A DNA stretch of 64,000 nt, from the NCBI RefSeq assembly GCF_001761485.1, contig NC_090774.1, positions 3,658,001 through 3,722,000 on the forward strand, written 5' to 3'. The position numbers were made by a program, and so were the translations under genes. Of this stretch, positions 53,835-64,000 are shown in pieces. This DNA comes from Yarrowia lipolytica (taxonomy: Eukaryota > Ascomycota > Dipodascomycetes > Dipodascales). Under the pieces are notes generated by a model. The model was not told the DNA's origin, made no database searches, and was given only the letters and a program-made list of their open reading frames with translations. The number at the start of each line of letters is the position of its first letter. The stretch's first letter is position 1.

Positions 53835-56800
53835 TATTATTATTAACAGAGGATACTCCGTTTTCGTAGCCACTGTGTCTGTCGAGGAGGATAGAGTATA
53901 TAGATCAGATGCCACTATGAAACTTTTTGTGCATGTAGCAAGCAGCAATAGCAACAGCAAGTATAGATGGGTCTAATCGTTCTGTACTGTACTGTATGTG
54001 TAAATAGCAAGCAAGACGTCATCGTCTGCAAAAAAATAACATAGGATTCATTTGAGACTTGCAAGCTTGAGACATAGCCATCCCTTTCTCGTTCCCTTTT
54101 GCGTTTGTCTTCTTTCGCTTACACTAATGTTCTCCATCTTCACATGCTGCATGTCTCCGGCACAAAGTCGTCATAGTCGTCTGCCTGCCTCGATCCCGCG
54201 AGAGTTGCAGCGATGAGATGACTTGTGCAGAGTTACAGCGGGTGGGTCTATATTTCATCTATGAGAAGAGGCAGAGGCATCGAGAGCACCTAATGTCAGG
54301 TGGCGTATATGACGTCAACGGCCCGATAGTCAATCGATCACCCATTTATTATGGTCGCTTAGCTTAGAGTGAGCCTACTGTATATGATCATGATCATGAT
54401 GTTTTGTCGATTAGGTGTGTTCAGCCTTCCAGAGGAGGTCCGAGGGACATATATTGCGGACGTCAGTTGTACCACGTGATTCATCAATCTCATTGCCTGA
54501 CAGCAAGTGAGATTCACCACTGCTGTACGACTACTCATACTAATTACTGTATGTCACACTTGTACTGGAGGACTTCTCAGTAAACAAAGAACTACAAGTA
54601 GGGTAGGATACAACTTCAGTAGAGATTACGAGTGAGAGAGCGCCAACCTAACGAAAAGAGGACCAGGCAAAGAACTAACCTGTAAGCACTGTGACTGTGG
54701 TACAAAAAAAAGCAGTCACATGACGGACTGCCCAGTTATGGAGATTCTGGGCGGCTTAAGAAGGTGCTAGCGGTGATCCTTTTATTTTTCAATGCAACAG
54801 GTGTCCAGGGTAGCAGAGTAATACCATAAGGGATGAGAGATTTGACGGATACGATGGATTTTGCCTGCAGTCCCTCTGTGACGTTTTCAGCTCTAGCTCC
54901 CTCCTTTGGTGCTACGGCCACACCTATACAAGTACCGGTACATCGGCCTTCCTCTTGTCTTTCTCTCACCCAATATCCCCGTTTTATGCTGTGAAGGTTC
55001 TCCTTTTACGTTCCATGGACCAATTACAAAAAATCCGGAGTCTAGACTAATTGTACTGTAACTCTCACCAATGATAAAGATACAAGAAACGAGGCTTGGC
55101 ACGGCGACCATATTTGACATGTCCAATAATCTGACGAGATCCAGACTCTGTATTGTGCTTGTCTTACACAACCCCAACTCTGTGATCCCGGAAGCAACGG
55201 CTTCTGTAGCATCCGTACGTACGAATACCGGAACATGCATGCCGTCGTACATTTAAAAAGTACTGGTACTCGTACATACTTGTACATCCTCGTACATTAG
55301 CAAGGCGGAGATGGTGGACACTCGGAAACAAGCATACCCGCTAGTAGTTGCCCGTATGAAATGCCCAGGACATCCAGACGGCTTTAATAGCAACCAGCTA
55401 TGCCTTTTATCTTCTGCGCTTCGCCCTATAGGCTGAAACCAAGAGGTGGTTCAAGTATGCTTCTCGTTAATCTGTCCACAAACTCTGACACTCACCATGG
55501 CCAGCGCCTTTAGGATTCGTCACCTACAATGTTTAACCTAACGAACACTGTATAGTGTTGAATACGAGAAGATGCACGCAGAGTGAAAGAAAAAAAAAAA
55601 CTGCCAAAAAAAAAAGAGAGAGATCTTCGGACAACGGACGTCGTGGCTAACAATGGCCTGTAGTTCATGGTCTGGAAGTCAGCCTCGTCCCAGTGTCACA
55701 ATAGTACGATATTATATATCACCCATGGCCGTCTGTCTCACAAAAGTCTCAGACAAGGGAAAACACTACACACAACAAGGCTGTCAAAAACTACCAGCGG
55801 CCAATTCACTTGAGTTCATGGAAACCTACACTCTCCGTTAACCGCCGCCGTGTGCGAAAACACAATACCGGATGTACGCACAAGACGTATATACTGTAAT
55901 ATCTTAGTATACGGCGTTTGGTGCGTCTGGAAGGACCTGAAAAACGCTGCCCATGTTATATATCAGCTGTCTGCTCCACAGTACGTAAGTGTCCCAGCCC
56001 CTAGATACGTCAAAAGATCAATTAATGCATGCAAGGACTCCGACCCGCCGTAGGTGGTAGTGCTGTCTCTTCACCTCCAGTCAACGGCGGCGATTACCCC
56101 GGTTGTTCCATGGCTTGATTGGGGCTTAATTGGGGCTTAATTGGGGCTTTATTTGGAAAAAGTAGAAGCGGCTTCTTGTAGTGTTTATGTCTACAACATT
56201 TGTCCGCGCTGTATCAGTATCAGTAGTGCTTCATTGGTGCATTCTCCAACGGTATCAGTTGGAGTCAAAGATCCACTCAGAAATGAACGTCTCAGTGCGA
56301 TACTGGCCACCTCAACTCATGCATTTAACCCACCCGCTGGACTGTTGTCCATGTGTTCTTACATCTTCGCATAATGTCCATCTTGCCGTGCTACTATGCG
56401 CCTTCTCTCCAGCTTGCACGAGTTTCATATCGTCCGTACTAGGAACAGTATTGCTTCACTTGTCAGTTTCATCCGGAGTGATTGGACCGACGAGATTGTC
56501 TGGCGGCTTGGAATTGCTTTTTCTTGCAGGCCAGATTCAGAATCCTCATGTCCATTCCCATCTCTATTCTCCGTCAACTATAGCTGACGCCCAAGAGTGT
56601 TTGCACGATAATGTGGATGTTTATCCCAACGTTCGGCAACCTGCGCTAGCTATAGGATTGCATTCGGCAACGGTTCGGCTTTTTGTTTCTCTGTATTTTT
56701 TTCCCGTTCGGATTTCCATCCTTTGTATATCGTCGAGTCTGGGACATGTGACGTCACCAACCACCACGTATTAGAGTTGCAGAGTCACAGGACAAGAAAA

Positions 56801-57769
56801 AAAACCACAAGAGAGAGAGGAGAGAGAGTCTTAACTTAGGGCCCTCGGTTCGACACCCTTTTGTGCCATCCAATATTTTCACACTCTGATGTCAATCAAC
56901 AACACACCCAGCACCACCATGGGCCATGGTTTCAAGCCTACTGTTTCAAGCCAAGGAATAGGGGGGGGCCCAGGCAGGTGAACCCCACATTTTATTACAG
57001 AGCCTCCATCTATGCCCCAACGTATGCCTGTGTTCTATGTTTACACCCACCCTTCTATACGAACAAAACGGTCCACACTGCATGCACAAGGTGGCTATTC
57101 TAACTGGGTCAAATAGGCAGAGAAGAAAGACGACCGAGTGGCGACGGTCTCCACCATGGTCTTTAGCGAGAGCAAGCCGGCCGAAAGGTTGAAAGGGCCG
57201 CTCGCAAACTCGTCGCCGCCTCAAATGTCGTTTTCGCACCCACACGCACACAGCAGTCTCTACCCAACAGCCCCGCTGTCATCCCACCCACCCCCGCTAG
57301 CTTAGATCTCTTTGGCCTGGGCCGGTCTAAACCTTGGCCATGCTTTGTAGGAGACCGCTGTTTGCAGTGTCGTCATTCTGCCTCAACTGAAAAGGGATGT
57401 TCAGAAAGTCTAATCTAATTTGGCCAGAGCTTATTGCCAGAACTTTAGCAGAGGACTCCCAAAAAAGTTACGCTTTCCTTATAGGCTTATAGGCGGCCAC
57501 ACCACCTCTTCTCTCTTCGTGACGGATAAATACTCTTTACACACCTCTCTGGCACGAAAATCTTTCTCGCCCCACGCCCCTACTCTTGAACACGCCCATA
57601 CCACGCGGCTTTCGACCCATCAACAAGCTCTGCGACTGACAAACAGCTACAGTCTCACCACTCCATCCCCACAGTCGTGATTACGTCATAGCCATCATCC
57701 GACATCCACGAAAACACCACTACACAAGACCACACACAACCACACGAACCCACAACCTCACCCAGCAAC
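53835..57769. other. Gene-poor interval, ~3.9 kb
   Basis: This is the longest stretch without a supported gene. It contains GATCATGATCATGATG near 54387-54401, A-tracts at ~55590-55615, three tandem copies of a 12-bp unit (TTAATTGGGGCT) at 56119-56154 and a perfect TGACGTCA at 56749-56756. A 195-codon ORF (56187-56774) has no domain or gene-like composition. No RNA gene recognised. The last ~350 bp are the CT/CA-rich leader and promoter of SLO1. Confidence 0.5.
56119..56154. repeat. 12-bp tandem repeat, three copies
   Basis: Unit TTAATTGGGGCT repeated with minimal change (first copy starts TTGATTGGGGCT). Confidence 0.8.
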
Positions 57770-58075
57770 ATGTCCTCGCCACCACGAAGTAGAGCCGCGT
57801 CTAGAGACCCCCCGATCATGCTGTCGTCGTCGACTAAGGCCGGGACCCCCAAATCAGCATCGCGGTCCACGTCGCCCCGACGTGACTCGTCCGACATTGA
57901 GCGAATCAGCAAGGAGAAGGTGCTGGTGATGCACCAAGAGGCCCAGCACATGCAGGAATCGCTGGCCGAGATCTTTGACCGCATTGTCAAGGTCAAGGAG
58001 GAGTACGAAAAGCTGGATACCGAAAACAAGTTCCTTCAGGACTACATTGGCAACCTCATGGCCACTTCCATGTAA
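57770..58075 (+). CDS. SLO1: SCOC/Slo1-type short coiled-coil protein
   Basis: A 101-residue protein. A Ser/Arg/Pro-rich disordered N-terminus (~1-40) is followed by a heptad-rich coiled coil (~42-98: IERISKEKVLVMHQEAQHMQESLAEIFDRIVKVKEEYEKLDTENKF) ending LQDYIGNLMATSM. That ending parallels the QYIENLMSAS terminus of human SCOC, which binds Arl1/Arl3-type GTPases at the Golgi and influences autophagy. S. cerevisiae Slo1 interacts with Arl3. Start ATG follows a CCACAACCTCACCCAGCAAC leader. A CA microsatellite begins ~60 bp after the stop. Confidence 0.75.
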   Translation: MSSPPRSRAASRDPPIMLSSSTKAGTPKSASRSTSPRRDSSDIERISKEKVLVMHQEAQHMQESLAEIFDRIVKVKEEYEKLDTENKFLQDYIGNLMATSM

Positions 58076-58130
58076 TCTGGTGGTATCAACAGGTAAGTCG
58101 CGATACAGAGCGGCAAGCACAGTTTCAACC

Positions 58131-58131
58131 A

Positions 58132-58170
<39 letters not shown>
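58131..58170. repeat. (CA)n dinucleotide microsatellite
   Basis: About 17 uninterrupted CA units (58137-58170) after an imperfect start, in the 3' region of SLO1. Confidence 0.9.
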
Positions 58171-58175
<5 letters not shown>

Positions 58176-60523
58176 CACACCGATAACAGCTGCCTCTCAG
58201 CGAACCAGAACTGACACAACGCCACTCGTTATGGCCTCCGCATCTATGCTGGCACTTTGCATCTAGCCGCATTGTAATTTATTTGTATATTTTGATCCTG
58301 GGGAGCGTACTTTGTAATTGAGCTGTGGAGAGGAGTTGCCACTCAATTGGGGGTGTTGGAGTGGTCGATTTTTCACTCATGCTTACGCTGTCTGTGATAT
58401 ACTCTTGCCCACGGTACTATACGTATGTTTGGCTTTACACTCTGGTCTAACTCCTTTGCGAAAGCTACTTGACAAAGGGGGCTGATAAATGGGATCTATG
58501 AAAGGACATTGGCCCACTCTACTTGTAGTAGGCGAGAGAAGGTCAAAAAGAACGACTTTGCCAGCCAGTTTTCCGGGCTGGCAATACATCCTTGTCCTGT
58601 GTCCCCAAGCAAGGAATTGTAGTGATAATAGGCCAGACATGGCGATACTTCATTAACTCCATGCATGCCCCTAACCCCTACCTGTCCCCAGTTCTATTTT
58701 TACAATCGTCAACATTGCTTGGGGCGGAGTTGGCTTGGGTGTAAAGGGCAGGACTGTACAAGAATAGATGTGGCGGCGATGCACATGTGGACTGTGCTCG
58801 CGTCGCATCTATCGTGCTAATAGTGTACCGCCTCACCTAGAACGGCCTGGGCGCAACCACAGCAAACCCCTTGTCTCAATTTTCTCATCTCTTGTCTCAC
58901 TGTGCGTACCATCTTATCAACGTTGGCAGGGGAACAACAGCCATCAATGTTGCTGTGGAGTGGGGATGGGTGTCAATGGTCAATGGGTGGTGGTAACGGA
59001 TGGCAATCGTGGATGGATCACTACCCTCCCGTATAATTCACCACAACCATTGTATTTCTTTGAACTTGCACTTTGGTTTCCATCTCTATACTATTGCCTC
59101 CCTTAGTCAGCTCTTCAGTACAAGAAGCTTCCACGGTACGAGTTTCACGCACATACGATTCTGGTGCAGCAGCTATCGTACATACAAGTGCCCGGTACGT
59201 GGATGTAAAAAAGCACCGCGAGGTTTACTGCTATAAATGGCAAATGGGGCCTGAGCGAATATGGATCCGAGGGCGGATTTGCATGCCGGTCGCCGCTTTC
59301 ATTTTATTTACTTTTTCACAGCCCTCCTCGAAGACCCTGTCCATCCACCACCACCCCACACCCTTGTCTCGCTTGACATGGACCGGTTTGGAGGTGATGG
59401 ACATGGATGTACCGGATTTTCGCCCTCAAGCTTCACGCTAACTCCGTGTTTCTCTCGCTCTCCGCTACTTATAGATTGGCTCTGTGTTTGTCCCATTTTT
59501 AGCCGTTTGCCTTTTGGCATAGCATAACATTCGGAAGCCTAACGAGACTACCACAGTCGGTCTCCGAGACCAATAACAGCAACAGGCGAGAAAGAGTGCC
59601 GAGTGTGAAAAACTAATGGGACTCAAATACACGGCGGTTTTCACGGCGAACCCAAGTCGTAAGCAGTCGCATAAGCAGATGCAACCAACGCAAATCTCAA
59701 CAGATCTGCACTCTCCCATTCGCCTCGGAGTGTAGCCCAAACCGTGACGTAATGCGTCCAGATTAACTCATCAGAGTTCATACTGTACATACGAGTCCTA
59801 CTGTAGTGGTTCACGGCTGTGCAGAGGAGGGAAGAGAGCGAAGAGCCGGGTACGTTTAGAATTTATCGCAAGGCGGCGTGATACAAGGCGGCGTGATACA
59901 AAGACAGTAGTGGCACATTCTCGTGGTCAGCGGTGGTATCTGACACATCCTTGGTCCTTGTTTAACACGTGGAACATGCTGTCTTATGGACGTCATCAGG
60001 CAGCTCACCCTGCCCTCCCCAGCAACCAGTTCATACCCCCCACCTTGGCACCAACTAAATAGTTAACTTCCCGTCCAAGCTAAGTTTGCTTTGGGAGATT
60101 GAATTCGACATGGATGCAAGGAGACAGAGCCCGGAATGAAATCAATTAATAGACACACATGACGCACATTCCTGCCAAACCACGCGTTTCATCGTCATTA
60201 TACACACATGGCTTATACATATATATCTCATAGGGGTACATTAGTGCTATGTAGGGGCCCGAAAAGATCGTGGGAAATTGTACATTGGACCCCTGCCACA
60301 GATACCATACTTGTATGACCGTGGTACGACGCTTTGGCAGCAGCTCATCTCTTCAAGCCAGACTATCGGACTGGCACCAGTGTAAGAGAAGAGAGTTAAC
60401 CACTATTTTTAGCAAGCATCATTCCAACCATGCTCTCTTCGAAAGCAATCTCTGCAAGAATGTGGGCCGTGAAATGGTCGTAGAGCTTGAGACAAGAGAC
60501 AGGACAGACGGTTAGTGAAAGAG
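58171..60523. other. Intergenic, 2.35 kb, no gene seen
   Basis: ORFs up to ~120 codons on both strands lack domains and have stop-rich neighbours. A 15-bp tandem duplication (AAGGCGGCGTGATAC) lies at ~59871-59900. Right end: 3' flank of the PPIL4-like gene. Confidence 0.5.
59871..59900. repeat. 15-bp tandem duplication
   Basis: Two perfect copies of AAGGCGGCGTGATAC in intergenic DNA. Confidence 0.8.
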
Positions 60524-61933
60524 TTAGTGTCTTGATCGTCTTTCTGAACGGTCCTTGTCAGAACGAAGTGGACGGTGGGAACGCTTGTCAGACTCCCGTT
60601 CATGCCCCTCACGTCTATCACGTCTATCACGTCTATCGCGGCTGTCACGCTCATCTCTATCTCTGTCGCGATCGTAGTCTCTATCCCTGTCCCGTCTATC
60701 TCTGTCAGGCCGTCTGGACCGACCAGGAGACCTATCTCTGTCTCTGTCTCGGCCTGATCTGTGTGAGTCACGTGAATCCCTGTGTGATCTTCTAGAGTCA
60801 TGTGAGTCGCTATTGTCTCGACTCTCTCTATAATCTCTATCCGATCTGGAACTTCTGTTAGTCCTACTGGACCGAGAGTCTCTGGAGTCACGATCCGAAC
60901 GATGCGACCTTCTATCTGACTGTCTATCTGCTCCTCTGTCGACAGACCTTTTGTCGTCAGACCTTCTATGCCGGGAATCACGATCAGATCGGCTATCTCT
61001 ACCAGATCTCCTCTCTTCAGGGTCATAATCCCGCCACTCCCTGCCACCTCCACCTTGTTTTCTCTGCTGCATCTTTCTCACACTTTGGCTGAAATCAACA
61101 TGAATCCGGTGATCATCAATAAGAACACCCTCCATCTTCAAGTAGGCTCTCTCACAGTCTTCCCGCGTAGTATACTCAATGAACCCATACTGTAACGAGC
61201 TACCGGTTACAGGATCCTTGACAATCTGACACCCAGTGATCTCGCCGAACCGGGAGAAAATGAGCTCCAGATCCTCAGCTTCCGTGACAGGATTGAGCTT
61301 GCACACAAACAAGACTGTCTCGGAGGGTTTTATCTCAGCAAAAGGCAAATCACCGATGATTTCAAGAGTCAAAGCTTGAGAGGTAGTTTCCGATGGCGCT
61401 GCATGGGTTGCCTTGGCTGAATCTGCTTTCGTGATGTTCAATCCAGCCTGTAGCCCAGTGTCTTCCTTGGTACCATCATCGCCAATTACAGAATCTTCCG
61501 CAGCATCTTCACCCTCTTCACCAGTTTCCAGGCCCTCTAGAACATGAATGATCTCGATGCTGCCTCCGTTCAGACCCTCTAGTAACTCCGCGCCCTCCAC
61601 AATGTGTCCCAAGGCATGATCCAGTTTCTCTCCTAGTGAAAAAAGAAGATCTCCACTCTCACTGAATCCAACAGCTCCGACTTCAGAGCTAGAACCACCG
61701 TCACGGCCCCCAGAAATACCGCTGCCTCCCCTCAGTGTGCTCAGCACCTTGCCACTCATTTCCAACATGACTCCGTTGAAATCTTCATTTTCGCACAACT
61801 CGAGAAACCGAGTGCATTCTTTCACTGCAGCAGTGTCTAGATCAACAACCAGATCGCCTGTGTTAGCACTTGTGTCGGTTGTACCTGTTTCTGGGTCGTA
61901 CTCACCACTGGTAGTCTCAATCAGTACACTCAT
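60524..61933 (-). CDS. PPIL4/Cyp6-type RRM protein with degenerate cyclophilin domain and RS/RD tail
   Basis: A 469-residue protein. It begins [13 protein letters not shown], like PPIL4 (MAVLIETTLGD), and remnants of a cyclophilin fold follow to ~122 ([45 protein letters not shown]). The catalytic segment, normally RDFIIQTGDPTGTGRGG, reads [20 protein letters not shown], so the Arg/Phe/Gln triad is gone. The RRM at ~206-283 is well kept ([59 protein letters not shown]), exactly the PPIL4 linker-RRM sequence. The last ~170 residues are dense RS/RD/RDR dipeptides. A nuclear, spliceosome-linked role is inferred. ARP10 lies 430 bp upstream. Confidence 0.8.
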   Translation of the reverse strand: MSVLIETTSGEYDPETGTTDTSANTGDLVVDLDTAAVKECTRFLELCENEDFNGVMLEMSGKVLSTLRGGSGISGGRDGGSSSEVGAVGFSESGDLLFSLGEKLDHALGHIVEGAELLEGLNGGSIEIIHVLEGLETGEEGEDAAEDSVIGDDGTKEDTGLQAGLNITKADSAKATHAAPSETTSQALTLEIIGDLPFAEIKPSETVLFVCKLNPVTEAEDLELIFSRFGEITGCQIVKDPVTGSSLQYGFIEYTTREDCERAYLKMEGVLIDDHRIHVDFSQSVRKMQQRKQGGGGREWRDYDPEERRSGRDSRSDRDSRHRRSDDKRSVDRGADRQSDRRSHRSDRDSRDSRSSRTNRSSRSDRDYRESRDNSDSHDSRRSHRDSRDSHRSGRDRDRDRSPGRSRRPDRDRRDRDRDYDRDRDRDERDSRDRRDRRDRREGHERESDKRSHRPLRSDKDRSERRSRH

Positions 61934-62363
61934 TGCGTTATGATGTTTGATGTCAAGTGATGGTGATAAATATTATGCATGCCAAACTCAACACCATCGC
62001 CATGCTTGGGAGGTGCATGGTAGCAGTGAAATTGACTTGCGCCAAATGGAGTCTAAGCCATTGTCCGAGAAGGCAGCAAATACTATTCACAATGGGTAGG
62101 GATCAAATCGGAAAATTAAATCTGTTTATCATTCAGCGCAGAAGGGTTCAATATTATAGACCACTTGGTTTTGTGTGGCTCCATGTCCAACGCGCTAAAG
62201 AGGAAGAACAATGACGAAAGTCACTGTTGGATGCGTGATACTTGTAGACAGTATTATTTTAATGCCTCTCGCAAGCTTGAGAAGAACCAATATGTCCCCG
62301 TTGACCTTACGTTGTCCGTTGCCATCATGATTACGTTTATATTACATGCCCTTCCAGTCTTGC
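61934..62363. other. Intergenic between ARP10 and the PPIL4-like gene
   Basis: 430 bp. If ARP10 has a further exon it would lie here, but no canonical CTAAC-CAG acceptor is visible on the minus strand. Confidence 0.45.
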
Positions 62364-63329
62364 CTACTCACCAATCAACCGAACACGCCGCAACCGCTCG
62401 GGATTGCCGGTGCTCTGGTAAAAGACAGTGGTAGCAGTCCACAGGTCCATGGGCTGTATCATCTGACATTTAGTTCCCAGCTCATCAAGCTTTTCGACTG
62501 TCTTTGCTTCCAAGCCTTCAATTTTGAGACCAGAAAAAAGGAGGTTCTCGTACAACGGCGGTTGCAGATCAATGTCGAGACTCTTGACAAGCTTATAAAT
62601 AATAGTATGCAAAGGCACCTCGTCGTCGTCATCATGTGAGTCAGCAGAGTGCTCAAATAGCTGGTCCAGGGGCGCAGCCTTTCGAAATTTCACATGACTG
62701 GACATAACTCGAGAGTCGTACACAGGGACTATCGTAATCTCAACCGAAGACACATCGATCACAAGAGCAACGTCTGACCGTGCACTGAGCGTCAGACAGA
62801 GCGGGGTGGGCGAAAATGCAATTCCTGGACAGTTCAGAAAGCCTGCCTTTCGAGCAACATGCACTCCTTCCCTTGAAAACCGTTCTGATTCGCGAGTGTG
62901 TGTATCTCGTGACTGTCTACCATCATTCGAATGTCTTGAGTGGCGACCGTCCCGTGACTGTCTGCCATCACGTGACGACTGTGGAATCTGCTCGTATCCT
63001 GTAAATACTAATCTCAACACACGTTTGATCGGATCACTGAGTGGAAACACCGACTCACAGATGATGGCCTTGTGTTTGGACGAGTCCAGCAGTAGAACTG
63101 ACGAGAATGCATGTCGGATGGTTTTGTGTAAGAAGCTGAGTAACGAGCCAAGGTTGGCGCCAGGCTCTTCTGTGTCTCCTTCAACCTGAGTGGGCCATTG
63201 TAACGTGTAGCCGTCGTATGGAATGACATTGGGTCCCCCAACTTGTCCAATTGCTCCGACCACGAGATGCGTTGGGGTGAATTGGAAGATCACCGGTGCT
63301 CCGCGGTTGGTGGAGCTGGTGGATGACAT
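62364..63329 (-). CDS. ARP10: Actin-related protein 10, dynactin pointed-end component
   Basis: A 321-residue divergent actin fold. The N-terminal strands are PVIFQFTPTHLVVGAIGQ. The mid block CLTLSARSDVALVIDVSSVEITIVPVYDSRVM parallels S. cerevisiae Arp10 (AIVIDIGTNYTTCVPIFDLR), and SLDIDLQPPLYENLLFSGLKIEGLEAKTVEKL parallels its IDLRRPLRENIIIVN. A polar SRDGR-repeat insert occupies ~117-155. Arp10/Arp11 caps the Arp1 filament of dynactin and helps dynein-driven nuclear movement. The frame ends LIG-Glu-stop, but the codons GGT GAG TAG contain a perfect GTGAGT donor, so the true C-terminus may be spliced to a short further exon. Confidence 0.7.
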   Translation of the reverse strand: MSSTSSTNRGAPVIFQFTPTHLVVGAIGQVGGPNVIPYDGYTLQWPTQVEGDTEEPGANLGSLLSFLHKTIRHAFSSVLLLDSSKHKAIICESVFPLSDPIKRVLRLVFTGYEQIPQSSRDGRQSRDGRHSRHSNDGRQSRDTHTRESERFSREGVHVARKAGFLNCPGIAFSPTPLCLTLSARSDVALVIDVSSVEITIVPVYDSRVMSSHVKFRKAAPLDQLFEHSADSHDDDDEVPLHTIIYKLVKSLDIDLQPPLYENLLFSGLKIEGLEAKTVEKLDELGTKCQMIQPMDLWTATTVFYQSTGNPERLRRVRLIGE

Positions 63330-64000
63330 TGTGTATGTTAGCTGGTCCTGGTCGCTCTGTCGTGTTTCATTTCGTGTTGTGCATGGAGGCGCATGAGAGT
63401 GATGGTTTTAGCTGTGATGGAAAGTGAGTGTGTGAGTTGCAGTAAGTAGTTTAGTTGGGATTTTAGTTGGTACGTGCGAGACAGGAAAACCTTCATCGAT
63501 TTGGTCTAAAATAACAACCATGATAATCAATCATCATGAAGATGTCGGTAAAATTATCGCTGTGATTTCATCTCTTTAGTATGTTTTGTTATTGTCAATA
63601 GAAACAAAATTGGATGTGAACTTGTAGGATTGACTGCGCGCTACATACAGACAGTGAGTAGTTTCAACTCGCGAGCTGGTTCTGATTCAATCAGCACAGC
63701 AATTGCTATAAACTACCTTTCGTCCCCACTTCCCCGCAGCCCCTCATCTTTCTTTCATAGGCCCGGCTCTTGTTAGTTCCGTTTCCGACTATTGGTACAG
63801 ATATTGAACAGGACAATAGAATAGCTACTTGTACTTGTAGTTGTAGAGCACCGATCCACTTGTAGCCAGCCATAGTGTAGCCATCGCTTCAGGTGCTTCT
63901 GGGACAGTCATATGGGGTATCTTAGTGGGGTGACAGGGTGTAGATGTCTCAACTCGTCTACAAGCAGACCTTATCAATGTTTGTATTGAGACAATTCGAA
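63330..64000. other. Intergenic, ARP10 promoter, to window end
   Basis: 671 bp without a supported ORF; TACTTGTACTTGTAGTTGTAG at ~63828-63848. Confidence 0.5.

Noticed and set aside
55485-55500. Minus-strand ATG followed by GTGAGT
   Set aside because: No CTAAC-CAG acceptor in the following ~200 bp and no coding continuation.
56187-56774. 195-codon plus-strand ORF in the gene-poor interval
   Set aside because: No domain, no gene-like composition, irregular Cys/His/Ser-rich text; probably chance.

Overview
The window is nuclear DNA of a yeast and looks like Yarrowia lipolytica or a very close relative. The grounds are: fungal orthologues throughout; compact genes with few introns; introns that start GTGAGT and end with the branch point almost touching the acceptor (CTAAC then 1-2 nt then CAG), placed at or near the start codon; standard Leu use of CTG; and intergenic DNA full of short TAC-rich motifs (TACTTGTAC, ACTGTAGCTAC). 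No rRNA, convincing tRNA, CRISPR array or intact mobile element was found.

Layout. 0-11 kb: the 3' two thirds of a trehalose-synthase regulatory subunit (TSL1/TPS3 type), a GPI/PIR cell wall protein, a seven-helix membrane protein with a TPGM-repeat tail, a small secreted Cys/Lys-rich protein and an unknown protein. 12-18 kb: a very large tricalbin (ER-plasma membrane tether) whose start is set by a 5'-UTR intron. 19-31 kb, gene dense: a SNA3/SNA4-like Rsp5-adaptor candidate, an NSE1-like SMC5/6 subunit lacking its RING, HOS1-type deacetylase, a RAD9/Crb2/53BP1 checkpoint mediator with a TQ-repeat array, a tiny two-exon SERF gene, a BUG1-like golgin, mitochondrial ribosomal protein S8 and a myristoylation-signal RING-H2 protein. 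32-42 kb: a calmodulin-dependent protein kinase, a decayed pirin copy, a Zn2Cys6 regulator and MAM3, separated by long empty intervals. 43-54 kb: DBP5, a small membrane protein, RVB2, VMA11, a broken coding-like stretch, a GST-like protein and the mitochondrial lipase TGL2. 54-64 kb is gene poor: SLO1/SCOC-like coiled coil, a PPIL4-type protein with a ruined cyclophilin domain, and ARP10 (dynactin).

The genes are ordinary eukaryotic loci with no operon logic. NSE1-like, HOS1 and RAD9 (SMC5/6, chromatin, checkpoint) lie in tandem on the minus strand, but I infer no co-regulation from that alone. I see no wholly new multi-gene system. The best leads are the VMA11 start codon split by an intron (AT|G), the catalytically dead cyclophilin domain in the PPIL4 homologue, the repeated IPDTQ array in RAD9, the RING-less NSE1, and the pirin pseudogene.
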